From positions 89,979-153,978 of the forward strand of contig DASUWA010000054.1 in NCBI GenBank assembly GCA_036378675.1: a stretch of 64,000 nt of DNA. Direction: 5' to 3'. The stretch is from Acidimicrobiales bacterium. Lineage in GTDB: Bacteria; Actinomycetota; Acidimicrobiia; Acidimicrobiales; Palsa-688. Below the pieces are notes generated by a model. The model was not told the origin of the DNA, did not search any database, and saw nothing but the letters and a program-made list of their open reading frames with translations. This document shows positions 44,474-52,820 of this stretch, one piece after another; position 1 is the stretch's first letter, and the number at the start of each line of letters is the position of its first letter. Both the position numbers and the translations under genes were made by a program.

Positions 44474-45979
44474 ATGAAAAAGAACGGAGTCGTCGCTGTC
44501 CTGGCCGCCGTTTGCCTCCTGGCAGCGGGGTGCGGTGCCAGGCTCAGCAAGGCTCAGATAGAAGCCCTCAACCAGGCTGGTACCGGGGTCGGTGCGGGAG
44601 CGTCGGGGAATGCCGGATCGGCATCGGGGTCCTCGGGCACGGGTGGTTCGGGCACTGCGTCGGGCAGCACCGCGTCGGGGTCGGGCGGAGCGTCGACAGG
44701 TGGAGCCGGCTCCGCGGCGGGAGGCGGTTCGTCAGGCGGCACCGGCGCGGTGGCGGCCGGTGGTGGCGGCGGCGGTGGCGCGTCCGGCGGGCTGACTGCG
44801 GCCGGCGGGAAGGTGTGCACGGCAAGCGCGCAGAGCCACGACCCGGGCGTGAGCGCGTCCGAGATCGACGTAGGAAACGTGAGCACGCTGACCGGTCCGG
44901 TCCCGGGCTTGTTCCTCGGAGCCCAGCGCGGAACGCAGGCCTTCGCGGCTTACATAAACAGCGTCGGCGGGGTGTGCGGTCGCAAGATGGTCGTGAAGTC
45001 CGCTGACGACAACTTGGATGCGAGCCAGAACGCCACCGCGACCCAGTCTCTTGCGGGCCAGGTGCTCGCCTTCGTGGGTTCGTTTTCCGTCGACGACCAG
45101 GGCGGTGCCTCGGTCATGCAGCAGAACGGCATCCCAGACATCGGAGAGGCCCTGAGCCCTCAGCGGTTCAATCTTCCGAACAACTTCTCGCCGCAGCCTG
45201 AGCCAGTCGGTTGGAACATCGCGCCGTACGTCTACTTCAAGCAGAAGTATCCCGACGCGGCCTCGCACATGGCCTACTTCACCGAGAACAACGCGACCGC
45301 CCAGCAGACGGGTCTGGCGGAAGTCGCCGGATTGAAGTCGATCGGGTACCAGTTCGTTTACTCGGAGGAGGGAATCGAGCCCACCCAGACCAACTTCGAC
45401 ACCGAGGCGCGCAACATGCAGTCGCACGGTGTGAAGGGGATCGTTTTCCAGGCGACCGCCTCGGTGTACGCCGACATGGCGAAGTCGCTTTACAACATCG
45501 GCTATCTGAGCTCGATACAGCTAGCCGACTGGGGGGCGCCGGCTTATGACCCGTCGTTCATCGCGCAGGCCGGCCCGGCAGCGAACGGAGCGATACTCGA
45601 GCAGAGCGAGGCGATGTACAGCGGGGAGGACGCGGCCTCGGTTCCCGAGGTCGGCCTGTTCGACAAGTGGTACCAGGCGCTGTACCACAGCGCGCCCGAC
45701 ATCTTCGCCGTGTACGGGTGGTTGTCCGGCATGCTCTTCGTCCAGGGCATCAACGCCGGCGGTGCTCCGACGCGCGCGGCGCTACAGAGCGGATTGTCGA
45801 CCATCACCCAGTTCACCGGTGGTGGGATCGTGGCGACCGACAACCCCGCGAAAAAGACGCCCGCCTACTGTTACATCATCATCGACGTGGTCAACGGCAA
45901 GTTCGTCCGCGACCCGGCCGACCCGCCAACGGGATTCGACTGCGCCAACACGCCGAATTACTACCTGACCAACGCGTGA
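44474..45979 (+). CDS. ABC transporter substrate-binding lipoprotein (branched-chain amino-acid type)
   Basis: This 501-residue lipoprotein has a signal peptide with lipobox LAAGC (Cys about residue 20). A long Gly/Ser/Ala low-complexity spacer (about 35-115) follows, then a type 1 periplasmic-binding fold of the Peripla_BP_6 family starting at GVSASEIDVGNVSTLTGPVPG. The spacer is an unusual expansion. ATG at 44474 has GGGAGGAG upstream. It heads an operon with a fused permease and two ATPases. The ligand could be an amino acid, amide or other small polar molecule. Confidence 0.93.
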   Translation: MKKNGVVAVLAAVCLLAAGCGARLSKAQIEALNQAGTGVGAGASGNAGSASGSSGTGGSGTASGSTASGSGGASTGGAGSAAGGGSSGGTGAVAAGGGGGGGASGGLTAAGGKVCTASAQSHDPGVSASEIDVGNVSTLTGPVPGLFLGAQRGTQAFAAYINSVGGVCGRKMVVKSADDNLDASQNATATQSLAGQVLAFVGSFSVDDQGGASVMQQNGIPDIGEALSPQRFNLPNNFSPQPEPVGWNIAPYVYFKQKYPDAASHMAYFTENNATAQQTGLAEVAGLKSIGYQFVYSEEGIEPTQTNFDTEARNMQSHGVKGIVFQATASVYADMAKSLYNIGYLSSIQLADWGAPAYDPSFIAQAGPAANGAILEQSEAMYSGEDAASVPEVGLFDKWYQALYHSAPDIFAVYGWLSGMLFVQGINAGGAPTRAALQSGLSTITQFTGGGIVATDNPAKKTPAYCYIIIDVVNGKFVRDPADPPTGFDCANTPNYYLTNA

Positions 45980-45983
45980 TCCG

Positions 45984-47936
45984 ATGAGCGAGTTCATCGG
46001 ACTCACCATCGCCGGGATATCACTGGGCGCGATCTACGCGATCGCGGCCTCCGGCCTGGTCGTGACTTACACGACCAGCGGTGTGTTCAACTTCGCGCAC
46101 GGCGCGATCGGCATGATCATGGCCTTCGCCTACTGGCAACTGAGGGTCAGCGACCACTGGGCGGCTCCGTACGCGTTGGGTTTGGTTTTGTTGGTGCTTG
46201 CCCCGCTTCTGGGCGTGTTGCTGGAGCGCGTTCTCATAAGGCACATCAACATCAACGACACCGGACTGACCCTCGTGGTGACTCTGGCCATACTCGTCGC
46301 GCTGATGGGCATCGCGTTCACGGTCTGGCCGCAGACGACCGGCCGAACTCTCAATCTGTTCTTCGGTCCGAACCGGCACATCGTCATCGACGGGAACCGG
46401 GTGAGCTACGCAGAGATCCTCACGATCGTGCTCGCCGCGGCCGTGGCCGGCGGGCTGCGGCTGTTCTTCTACAACACACGCCTCGGTATTGCGATGCGCG
46501 GAGTGGTCGACGACCGCTCCCTCATGGCTCTGAACGGTGGCAGGCCCAAGTCGTTGAATGCTCTCTCGTGGATGATCGGAGCCTCGCTCGGCGCGCTCGC
46601 CGGGATTCTTCAAGCCTCGACGGCCGCGCTCGACATCCTCAACCTGACCTTGCTCGTGCTCAACAGCTTCGCCGCGGCGATGCTCGGCCGGCTCCGAAGC
46701 CTTCCGCTCACATTCGCAGGCGCGATGGTCATCGGATTGGCGGACGCCTACGTCACCGGATACGTCAACCTGAGCGGCTGGCTGGTGCACCTGCGACCGG
46801 TCCTTCCGACCCTGTTCCTGTTCATCGTCCTGCTAGCCCTTCCGGCGGTGCGTCTGCGCGCAGGTGTCGCGCCGGTGGCCAAGGCGGTGAGAATCCCGAG
46901 CGCCCGCGGCAGCCTGGTGAACGCCGCGCTGCTCGTGGCGATTGCGGTGATCGTCGCTCCTTTCTTGCACGGAACCGTGCTCGGAAACGTGAACACGGGC
47001 GTCTCTCTCGCCATCGGTGCGCTGTCGATCGTGCTGCTGTCCGGCTACGGGGGTCAGATCTCGCTCAGCCAGTACACGTTCTTCGGTCTCGGGGCGTACG
47101 TGTTCGCTCACACAGGGCACCACGGCAATCCGGTCGGTCTGCTCGTCGCGGCACTCGCCGGAGCAGCGCTCGGCGCGGTCGTCGCGCTGCCTGCGTTGAG
47201 GTTGCGAGGACTCGAGCTGGCGCTGTCGACCCTCGCGTTCGGGCAGCTCGCCTACTACCTGTTCTTCCTTCAGGACTCTGTGATGGGCCGCAGCGACCTG
47301 GTCATCCCACGCCTGCACCTTCCGGGGATCGACATGGGCAACGACCGCACGAACCTGGTGGTGATGACGGCGATCTTCGCGTTGCTCGCCGCAGGGATCC
47401 TTGCAATCCGTCGTGGCCCGTTCGGGCGGTTGCTCAACGCGACCAAGGACAGCCAGGCCGCCTGCGCGACCCTCGGGCTCAACCTTCGCCTGACCAAGGT
47501 GGCTCTGTTCTCGCTGGCGACCGCGATCGCGACGTTCGGCGGCGCACTGTACGGTTCCACCCAGCACACCGTCACCAGCGACAACTTCCAATACATCGAG
47601 AGCCTCTTCATCGTCCTCATCGTCTACATCTGGGGGGTGTCGACTCCGGGAGGTGCGCTCGCCGGCAGCCTCTCTCTTGCACTGGCGCCGCAGATCGCCA
47701 TTCACCTTCCGTCGCGCTTCGCGGCGGTCACCTATTTCATGACCGGTTTCGGTGCACTCGGCCTCGTGTTGCGTCCCGAGGGCATCATCGCAAGCACCGG
47801 CGAGCAACTGAGGGAACAGCTCGCGCGCATCAGAGGCCTGCGAGGTCGGGGGCTGCCCGGCCGGCCGCTCGCCGCGGACATGAGCCCGTCACCGTCACCT
47901 GTCGAGGTCAGCCGTGCCACTGTTGCAGACGCTTGA
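45984..47936 (+). CDS. Fused LivH-LivM type ABC permease
   Basis: This 650-residue membrane protein joins the two permeases of a branched-chain amino-acid type importer. Residues about 1-295 are LivH-like (MSEFIGLTIAGISLGAIYAI, FAHGAIGMI, NTRLGIAMRGVVDDRSLMAL). Residues about 305-625 are LivM-like (NVNTGVSLAIGALSIVLLSGYGGQISL, GRLLNATKDSQAACATLGLNLRLTKVALF). Each half carries the EAA-like loop that docks an ATPase. It starts four bases after the binding protein and overlaps the LivG gene by 23 bases. Confidence 0.93.
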   Translation: MSEFIGLTIAGISLGAIYAIAASGLVVTYTTSGVFNFAHGAIGMIMAFAYWQLRVSDHWAAPYALGLVLLVLAPLLGVLLERVLIRHININDTGLTLVVTLAILVALMGIAFTVWPQTTGRTLNLFFGPNRHIVIDGNRVSYAEILTIVLAAAVAGGLRLFFYNTRLGIAMRGVVDDRSLMALNGGRPKSLNALSWMIGASLGALAGILQASTAALDILNLTLLVLNSFAAAMLGRLRSLPLTFAGAMVIGLADAYVTGYVNLSGWLVHLRPVLPTLFLFIVLLALPAVRLRAGVAPVAKAVRIPSARGSLVNAALLVAIAVIVAPFLHGTVLGNVNTGVSLAIGALSIVLLSGYGGQISLSQYTFFGLGAYVFAHTGHHGNPVGLLVAALAGAALGAVVALPALRLRGLELALSTLAFGQLAYYLFFLQDSVMGRSDLVIPRLHLPGIDMGNDRTNLVVMTAIFALLAAGILAIRRGPFGRLLNATKDSQAACATLGLNLRLTKVALFSLATAIATFGGALYGSTQHTVTSDNFQYIESLFIVLIVYIWGVSTPGGALAGSLSLALAPQIAIHLPSRFAAVTYFMTGFGALGLVLRPEGIIASTGEQLREQLARIRGLRGRGLPGRPLAADMSPSPSPVEVSRATVADA

Positions 47937-48744
47937 CGTAACGGTCCGCTTCGGCGGGGTGACCGCGTTGCAGGACGTGTCGATAGCCGCGGACGCGGCG
48001 CGCATCACCGGGCTGATCGGACCGAACGGCGCGGGCAAGACCACCATCTTCAACGTGATCACCGGCCTTCAGATGCCAACCCAGGGGCAAGTGCTGATCG
48101 ACGATCAGCCGGTGACCGATTTGCCCGTCCATCGCCGGGCGAGGCTGGGCATCGCCCGCACGTTCCAGCGGCTCGAGATATTCGGTTCGCTCACCGTCCG
48201 CGAGAACATCCAGGTCGCCGGCGAGATAAGGAGGCGATGGAGCCGGGAGCGCTTCGACGTCGACGAACAGACCGACACGATCCTCGAGAGGACCGGTCTT
48301 TACCGGCTCGGCGACGCCCCGGCCAACACGCTTCCGACAGGCTTGGCGAGGCTGACCGAGCTCGGCCGCGCGCTGGCAACCCGCCCCAGGCTCCTGCTCC
48401 TCGACGAGCCGGGCTCCGGCCTGGACACGGCAGAGTCGGAAGCGTTCGGGCACCTGCTCCGCGAACTCGCCGGGGACGGGCTGGGGATCCTTCTCGTCGA
48501 GCACGACATGGAGCTGATCATGGACGTGTGCGAATGGATCCATGTTCTCGACTTCGGCGTCCAGATCGCCGAAGGAACAGCAGCACACGTGCGCAACGAC
48601 CGCAAGGTCCAAGAGGCTTACCTCGGCGCCGGCGAAGGAACCGAGGAGCTCGACGAGCTATCGCCCGAAGGCGAGACTTCCATCGGTTTGGGCCGCCCCG
48701 ACCTTGACGACGATCCCACCGTCGAGCTCGAGACCCGCGCGTGA
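47914..48744 (+). CDS. LivG-type ABC transporter ATPase
   Basis: This 276-residue ATPase has Walker A GPNGAGKTT (about residue 36) and Walker B LLLLDEPGSGLD, with the H-loop His in LLVEHDMEL. The signature motif reads LPTGLARLTELGRAL in place of LSxGQ, a clear departure; the LivF partner has a canonical one. The C-terminus extends by about 30 acidic residues. It overlaps the permease by 23 bases and the LivF gene by four (GTGA). Confidence 0.92.
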   Translation: MPLLQTLDVTVRFGGVTALQDVSIAADAARITGLIGPNGAGKTTIFNVITGLQMPTQGQVLIDDQPVTDLPVHRRARLGIARTFQRLEIFGSLTVRENIQVAGEIRRRWSRERFDVDEQTDTILERTGLYRLGDAPANTLPTGLARLTELGRALATRPRLLLLDEPGSGLDTAESEAFGHLLRELAGDGLGILLVEHDMELIMDVCEWIHVLDFGVQIAEGTAAHVRNDRKVQEAYLGAGEGTEELDELSPEGETSIGLGRPDLDDDPTVELETRA

Positions 48745-49448
48745 TCCCGCCGGCGGTCCAGCTGATCGACATGAAAGCGGCTTATGGCCGCATCGAGGTT
48801 CTGCACGGGGTCAACCTGCTGGTCCCCGCCGGAACGCTGTTCGCGCTCCTCGGTCCCAACGGCGCTGGCAAGACCACGACTCTGAAGGTCATCGACGGGC
48901 GCCACAACCCGGCGTCGGGCTGCGTGCACATCGGCGGCCAGCACCTGAACGGCGTGGGGGCCGACCGTCTGGCCCGCGCCGGAGTGTGCAGCATCCCGGA
49001 GGGACGGGGGATCTTTCCCAATCTGACCGTCGAAGAGAACCTGAAGGTGATGACCTACGGCACGGGCAACTCGGGCGTGCGGGAGGTCGAGGAGAAGACG
49101 TTCGCCCGTTTTCCGATTCTCGCCGAGAGGCGCAAGCAGGTCGCCGGAACGCTTTCCGGGGGCCAGCAGCAAATGCTCGCGATGGCGCGGGCGGTGGTCA
49201 CCGACCCCGCGCTGCTGCTGCTCGACGAGCTGTCGATGGGCCTCGCCCCGCTGGTGGTCTCCGAGCTGTACGACGTGCTCGGCCAGCTGGCGGCGGAGGG
49301 CATGACCGTCCTGCTCGTGGAGCAGTTCGCCCGAACTGCGCTCGCGATAGCCGACTACGCCGCGGTCATGGTGCACGGACAGATACAGGCGGTGGGCCAA
49401 CCGGCCGACATGGAGGACGTCGCCGGCGCCTACCTTGGAGGTAATTGA
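48741..49448 (+). CDS. LivF-type ABC transporter ATPase
   Basis: This 235-residue ATPase has Walker A LGPNGAGKTTTLKVI, signature LSGGQQQMLAMARA, and Walker B LLLLDELSMGLAPLVV, where the usual DEP is DEL as in many LivF proteins. SIPEGRGIFPNLTVEENL is the LivF family segment. GTG at 48741 overlaps the LivG stop. It completes the importer with the fused permease. Confidence 0.94.
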   Translation: MIPPAVQLIDMKAAYGRIEVLHGVNLLVPAGTLFALLGPNGAGKTTTLKVIDGRHNPASGCVHIGGQHLNGVGADRLARAGVCSIPEGRGIFPNLTVEENLKVMTYGTGNSGVREVEEKTFARFPILAERRKQVAGTLSGGQQQMLAMARAVVTDPALLLLDELSMGLAPLVVSELYDVLGQLAAEGMTVLLVEQFARTALAIADYAAVMVHGQIQAVGQPADMEDVAGAYLGGN

Positions 49449-49482
49449 TGCCCTCTTGGCGAAACTCGCTCCGGGTGAACAG

Positions 49483-50946
49483 ATGAAGAGCCGCACGATA
49501 TCCCGGGTTCGCCGTCGCGCGATTGTGGGGCTAGCCGCCGCCTCCGCGCTGGTGGGGCTGGTCCTCCCCTCCGCGTCCGCGCGCGCCGACACCACCCTGA
49601 TCGGATGGACCGTGCAGTCGGACGCCAACCCCTTCGACTTCGTCATCGACAACTCCGCCGGCCTATCCGGCGTGCACCCCCTCGCCGAGGCCGACGTCCC
49701 CGAGGACGCCACCGACTTCGAGACGGGCCCGTTCGGCCACGCTCTGGCGTCGGTGGTCTGGCCAGGCGGAACCGCCGGCAACCTCGGGTCGCTCTCCGGG
49801 CAGCTGGGGCTGCCGGCCCAGCTGGCTGCCGTGCTGGCGAAAGCGAACGACCCGGTCCGGGCTGAAACCTTCTACCCCGCCGGGCCGGGCGACTCCACCT
49901 ACCCGCCTGGCTCGCCTACCAACGGCGTCGTCGAAATGGTGTCTCACGCCGACGCCAACGGGGCTTCCGCTTCGTCGGGGCTTTCCGATTTCGCCGTCAA
50001 CGGGCTGTTCCAGGTCCAGGGAATTCAGGGCAGCTCCAGCTCGTCCGCCGCGAGCGTCGCCACCTCCAAGGCAACCGGGTCTTTCGCGAGCCTGAGCATC
50101 CTTGGCGGGATGATCACCATCGGCGCGACGACGTCGACCGCTACCGCGACGAGCGACGGCGCCAACAACGTCCACGGCCAGGCCAGCACCCACATCGGGG
50201 CCATAACCATCGACGGGCAGCAGGTCAGCGTCGGGAACGACGGCATCACAGTCGGGCCGGCGCAAACCAACGCCATCGGCTCCCTGACCAACCCGGTCAT
50301 CCAGCAGGTCAACCAGCTGATCTCGACCTTCCGCATCACCATGACCCCCCTCCCGCAGACCGAGACGAGCCAGTCGCCCACCGAGACGATCACGTCGGCC
50401 GGCTTGAAGATCAGCCTTTCGCTTCCCACGGATCTCGCGGTCAACCTCGACTGCGGGTCGATCATCCCCTCGCAGGCGTCGCAGCTGGACGTGCTCTGCA
50501 CCCTCCCCGGTTTCCTCCAGGGAGCCAGCCTCACGATCACGATCGGTCGGGCCACCGCCACGGCGATCGCCACTCCGCCGTTCCCGGTGGACCTCGGCGG
50601 CCTCGGCGGCGGCGGAGGGACGGGGTTGCTCGGTAACGCCGGCGGGTCGGGCACCGCCGCCGGCGCCGCTGCGGCCATCCAGTCCGGCACGGACACCGGA
50701 AACTCGGCCCCGAGCCTTTCAGTCTCACCAGTCACGTCGGGAACCGCGCCGACGACGGCGCCGGCGGTCTCCCACAACTCGCTCGGCGCGCTGACTCCGG
50801 TCGACTTGTCGCACCCGATCAGAGCCGGGCTGCTCGTCTGGCTGCTGATCCTCGCTGTCGCGACAGGCGCTGGCATAATCCGAATGGGGAGGCAACTGGA
50901 CCTCGCTCCCCCCGAAAGTGTCTGCCCGCTCGAGGAGAGCTCATGA
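49483..50946 (+). CDS. Exported, C-terminally anchored protein of unknown function
   Basis: This 487-residue protein has a signal peptide (RRRAIVGLAAASALVGLVLP... ending near ASARA). A beta-rich, Ser/Thr/Ala/Gly-rich body follows, then a Gly-rich stretch (about 370-395) and a C-terminal membrane helix (about 453-472) before a short cytoplasmic tail. The body segment with ATATSDGANNVHGQASTHIG and DGQQVSVGNDGITVG resembles proteins annotated as choice-of-anchor P; I am not certain. ATG at 49483 is preferred over an upstream GTG because it directly precedes the signal peptide. It follows livF and is coupled to the next gene by ATGA. Confidence 0.75.
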   Translation: MKSRTISRVRRRAIVGLAAASALVGLVLPSASARADTTLIGWTVQSDANPFDFVIDNSAGLSGVHPLAEADVPEDATDFETGPFGHALASVVWPGGTAGNLGSLSGQLGLPAQLAAVLAKANDPVRAETFYPAGPGDSTYPPGSPTNGVVEMVSHADANGASASSGLSDFAVNGLFQVQGIQGSSSSSAASVATSKATGSFASLSILGGMITIGATTSTATATSDGANNVHGQASTHIGAITIDGQQVSVGNDGITVGPAQTNAIGSLTNPVIQQVNQLISTFRITMTPLPQTETSQSPTETITSAGLKISLSLPTDLAVNLDCGSIIPSQASQLDVLCTLPGFLQGASLTITIGRATATAIATPPFPVDLGGLGGGGGTGLLGNAGGSGTAAGAAAAIQSGTDTGNSAPSLSVSPVTSGTAPTTAPAVSHNSLGALTPVDLSHPIRAGLLVWLLILAVATGAGIIRMGRQLDLAPPESVCPLEESS

Positions 50947-51674
50947 CCAGCGCCGTTCATCCGGGAGGCTACGAAGCGGAGAACCCGGCCGATGCCGAAT
51001 CGGTCCCGCCGCGCCACGCCGCGCTGATGGGATCTCTCGCACGGCTGCGACCCGCACGGTCGAGGAACTTCCCCCTCGAGACGGTGATGTTGGTGCTGGG
51101 AGGGCTTCTCCTACCGATCGGCGTGATCACGATCATCGTGGGCTGGTACGGGGCGGCCCACACCCCCAAGCTGTACGAGCAGAACGACTACCTGATCTCC
51201 GGCGGGATGCTCGGGCTGGGCCTGGTGTTCATCGGCGGGTTCCTCTATTTCAGCTACTGGGTCACCCGGCAGATCCGCACCACCAGTACCGCGGCCCAGC
51301 AGACGCTGCGGGCGTTGTCCCGTATCGAGGCTCAGCTGGCGAGCGGGTCGCATTCGTCCAACGGGGCCAGCAACGGATACAGGGTTGACGTCACCGATAC
51401 CGCGCCCGGCGCCGCCGCTCAGCACGAGGAGCCGGTCGGTTCGGGTCGCCGGCCGCGCCGGCGGGCGGAGACAGAAGCCGCGACCGTGACGGCCCGTGCC
51501 ACCTCCGGGAGCTACACCTCTACGGCCGCCCGCCAGCTGGTCGCCACCGAGCGCGGAACCCTCGTTCACCGGCCCGACTGCCCGGTCGTGGCGACCAAGG
51601 AGAACCTGCGCACCGTCGACTCCGACACCCCCGGTTTCCGGCCCTGCCAGATCTGCAACCCTCTCGACCACTGA
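50943..51674 (+). CDS. Two-helix membrane protein with C-terminal Cys/His motif
   Basis: This 243-residue protein has two membrane helices (about 45-68 and 84-106), a coiled-coil-like segment, and a long basic linker. A C-terminal cytoplasmic motif, LVHRPDCPVV followed after about 20 residues by FRPCQICNPL, has one His and three Cys arranged like a small zinc site (similar in outline to Ada-type zinc-binding tails). Function unknown. It is coupled to the exported protein by ATGA and ends just before a tandem repeat array. Confidence 0.75.
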   Translation: MTSAVHPGGYEAENPADAESVPPRHAALMGSLARLRPARSRNFPLETVMLVLGGLLLPIGVITIIVGWYGAAHTPKLYEQNDYLISGGMLGLGLVFIGGFLYFSYWVTRQIRTTSTAAQQTLRALSRIEAQLASGSHSSNGASNGYRVDVTDTAPGAAAQHEEPVGSGRRPRRRAETEAATVTARATSGSYTSTAARQLVATERGTLVHRPDCPVVATKENLRTVDSDTPGFRPCQICNPLDH

Positions 51675-51730
51675 GTCGACAACCTGGGGTCGACAACTGG
51701 GGTCGACAAACAGGGGTCGACAAACAGGGG
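51675..51730. repeat. Tandem array of GTCGACAA-containing units
   Basis: GTCGAC occurs at 51675, 51689, 51702 and 51716, giving a period of 14, 13 and 14 bases. Each unit reads GTCGACAA plus a short variable part and GGG. The array starts directly after the stop codon of the preceding gene. It is too short-period to be a CRISPR. Confidence 0.75.
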
Positions 51731-51736
51731 GCGGCG

Positions 51737-51868
51737 TAGCCTTAGGGCATCAAAGGCTATCTGGGTAGACTAAAGGAACTATAGTTCCTCTAAGCTACCC
51801 ACCTGCGGTGAAGCAGGATCATCCGGTGGGTGACCGACGGCGAATAACCTGAATTCTTCTGTTCGCCG
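51737..51868 (+). promoter_or_regulatory. Highly structured leader upstream of the PhyH gene
   Basis: Four successive inverted repeats fill this gap. P0: TAGCCTT/AAGGCTA (51737-51759, 9-base loop). P1: a 38-base near-palindrome (51763-51800, 16 of 19 paired) with perfect core AGGAACTATAGTTCCT at 51774-51789. P2: ACCCACC/GGTGGGT (51797-51831) enclosing CCTGC/GCAGG (51802-51817). P3: CGGCGAA/TTCGCCG (51838-51868), ending six bases before the GAGG ribosome site. P1 and P2 share ACCC (51797-51800), so their outer stems cannot both form. No known riboswitch motif is recognised. Confidence 0.6.
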
Positions 51869-51882
51869 CCGAAAGAGGTCAT

Positions 51883-52743
51883 TTGCCATCAACGGTCAGT
51901 TCCAACGGAGTGGAGGTCCCCTTCGACGACCGGCACTTCGCGCCGCTCCGAGACAGCTCCGATGTCGCCGGCGACGCCCGAGCCCTGTCCGAGCGCTACG
52001 TGGCGGACGGCTACCTGTACCTTCGCGGCTACCTCGACGGGGGCGAGGTGCGGTCGATGCGAGAAGCCTACTTTTCGCTTTTCGATCCTTCGTACCTGAA
52101 GGCGGGCACGTCGCCTGACGAGGGTGTGTTCTCGGGTGAACGGCCGCCGGACCTGCCGGCTCACGGGGTGGCGGGGCATCCGGCGCACGCGTTCGTGAGG
52201 AGTGAGGTCTTCGACCGGTTCGTCTCTCAGCAACGGCTGCTCGAACTCGCCCGGGCGGTCCTCGGCGGTCCGGCGTGGAGGCTGCCCCGTTCGATAGTCC
52301 GCCACTTCGACCGGTCGACGCCCCGCGCGTCGAGGGCCCACGTCGACCACACCTACCTGGACCAAGGAAGCGACCACCTCCTGACGATGTGGATCCCTCT
52401 CGGGGACTGCCCGCTGCCGGCCGGGGGCCTGATCTACCTCGAATCGTCGCATCAGATGGACGAGGCCGAGTTCGAACCGCTGAAGTCGGTCACCGACCGG
52501 CCCGACGACCGCCGGCCGATCACCCATGACCTCGCCCTGGTTGCGCACACCACCGGCCGGCGCTGGCTGTGGGCGAATTTCGAAGCCGGCGACGTCACCG
52601 TCCACTCGCCGCACCTGGTCCATGCCTCGCTCGACACCATCACCGACGAAATGCGGCTGTCGGCCGATGTTCGATTCCTCCGGGAAGGCGACCAGGCCGA
52701 CCCGCGTTGGCTTCAGGCGTGGGCGGGCGACGACGGGAACTGA
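51883..52743 (+). CDS. Phytanoyl-CoA dioxygenase (PhyH) family protein
   Basis: This is a 286-residue Fe(II)/2-oxoglutarate dioxygenase-type protein. The iron ligands are the HxD of RAHVDHTYLD (about residue 150) and the distal His of TVHSPHLVHAS (about 247); an Arg for 2-oxoglutarate is likely in the following MRLSADVRF. The substrate is unknown. The start is TTG at 51883 with GAGG at 51875-51878. Its leader is unusually structured, and a MarR regulator follows downstream. Confidence 0.88.
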   Translation: MPSTVSSNGVEVPFDDRHFAPLRDSSDVAGDARALSERYVADGYLYLRGYLDGGEVRSMREAYFSLFDPSYLKAGTSPDEGVFSGERPPDLPAHGVAGHPAHAFVRSEVFDRFVSQQRLLELARAVLGGPAWRLPRSIVRHFDRSTPRASRAHVDHTYLDQGSDHLLTMWIPLGDCPLPAGGLIYLESSHQMDEAEFEPLKSVTDRPDDRRPITHDLALVAHTTGRRWLWANFEAGDVTVHSPHLVHASLDTITDEMRLSADVRFLREGDQADPRWLQAWAGDDGN

Positions 52744-52778
52744 CCCGGCGCCAGTCAGAGATCGTTTGGGGCGGATCG

Positions 52779-52795
52779 TTGATAGATCAACTATC
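52779..52795. promoter_or_regulatory. Nested dyads TTGAT-AG-ATCAA and GATAG-N5-CTATC, probable MarR operator
   Basis: Two overlapping inverted repeats lie 25-40 bases before the MarR start, over the expected -35 region. MarR proteins usually repress their own promoters through such AT-rich dyads, so autoregulation is the simplest reading. Confidence 0.6.
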
Positions 52796-52808
52796 TGTGG
52801 TCGGCTAG

Positions 52809-52814
52809 TACAAT
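52809..52814 (+). promoter_or_regulatory. -10 element TACAAT for a leaderless marR transcript
   Basis: TACAAT ends six bases before the GTG at 52821, and there is no Shine-Dalgarno. This is the usual spacing for leaderless initiation in actinobacteria. Confidence 0.5.
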
Positions 52815-52820
52815 GACAGC

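Noticed and set aside
51675..51730. Possible CRISPR array
   Set aside because: Units are only 13-14 bases with no spacers of 25-40 bases, and no cas genes are present.
51737..51868. T-box, cobalamin, TPP or SAM riboswitch
   Set aside because: The hallmark motifs (AGGGTGGNACCGCG, the B12 box, the TPP core and others) are absent from the region.
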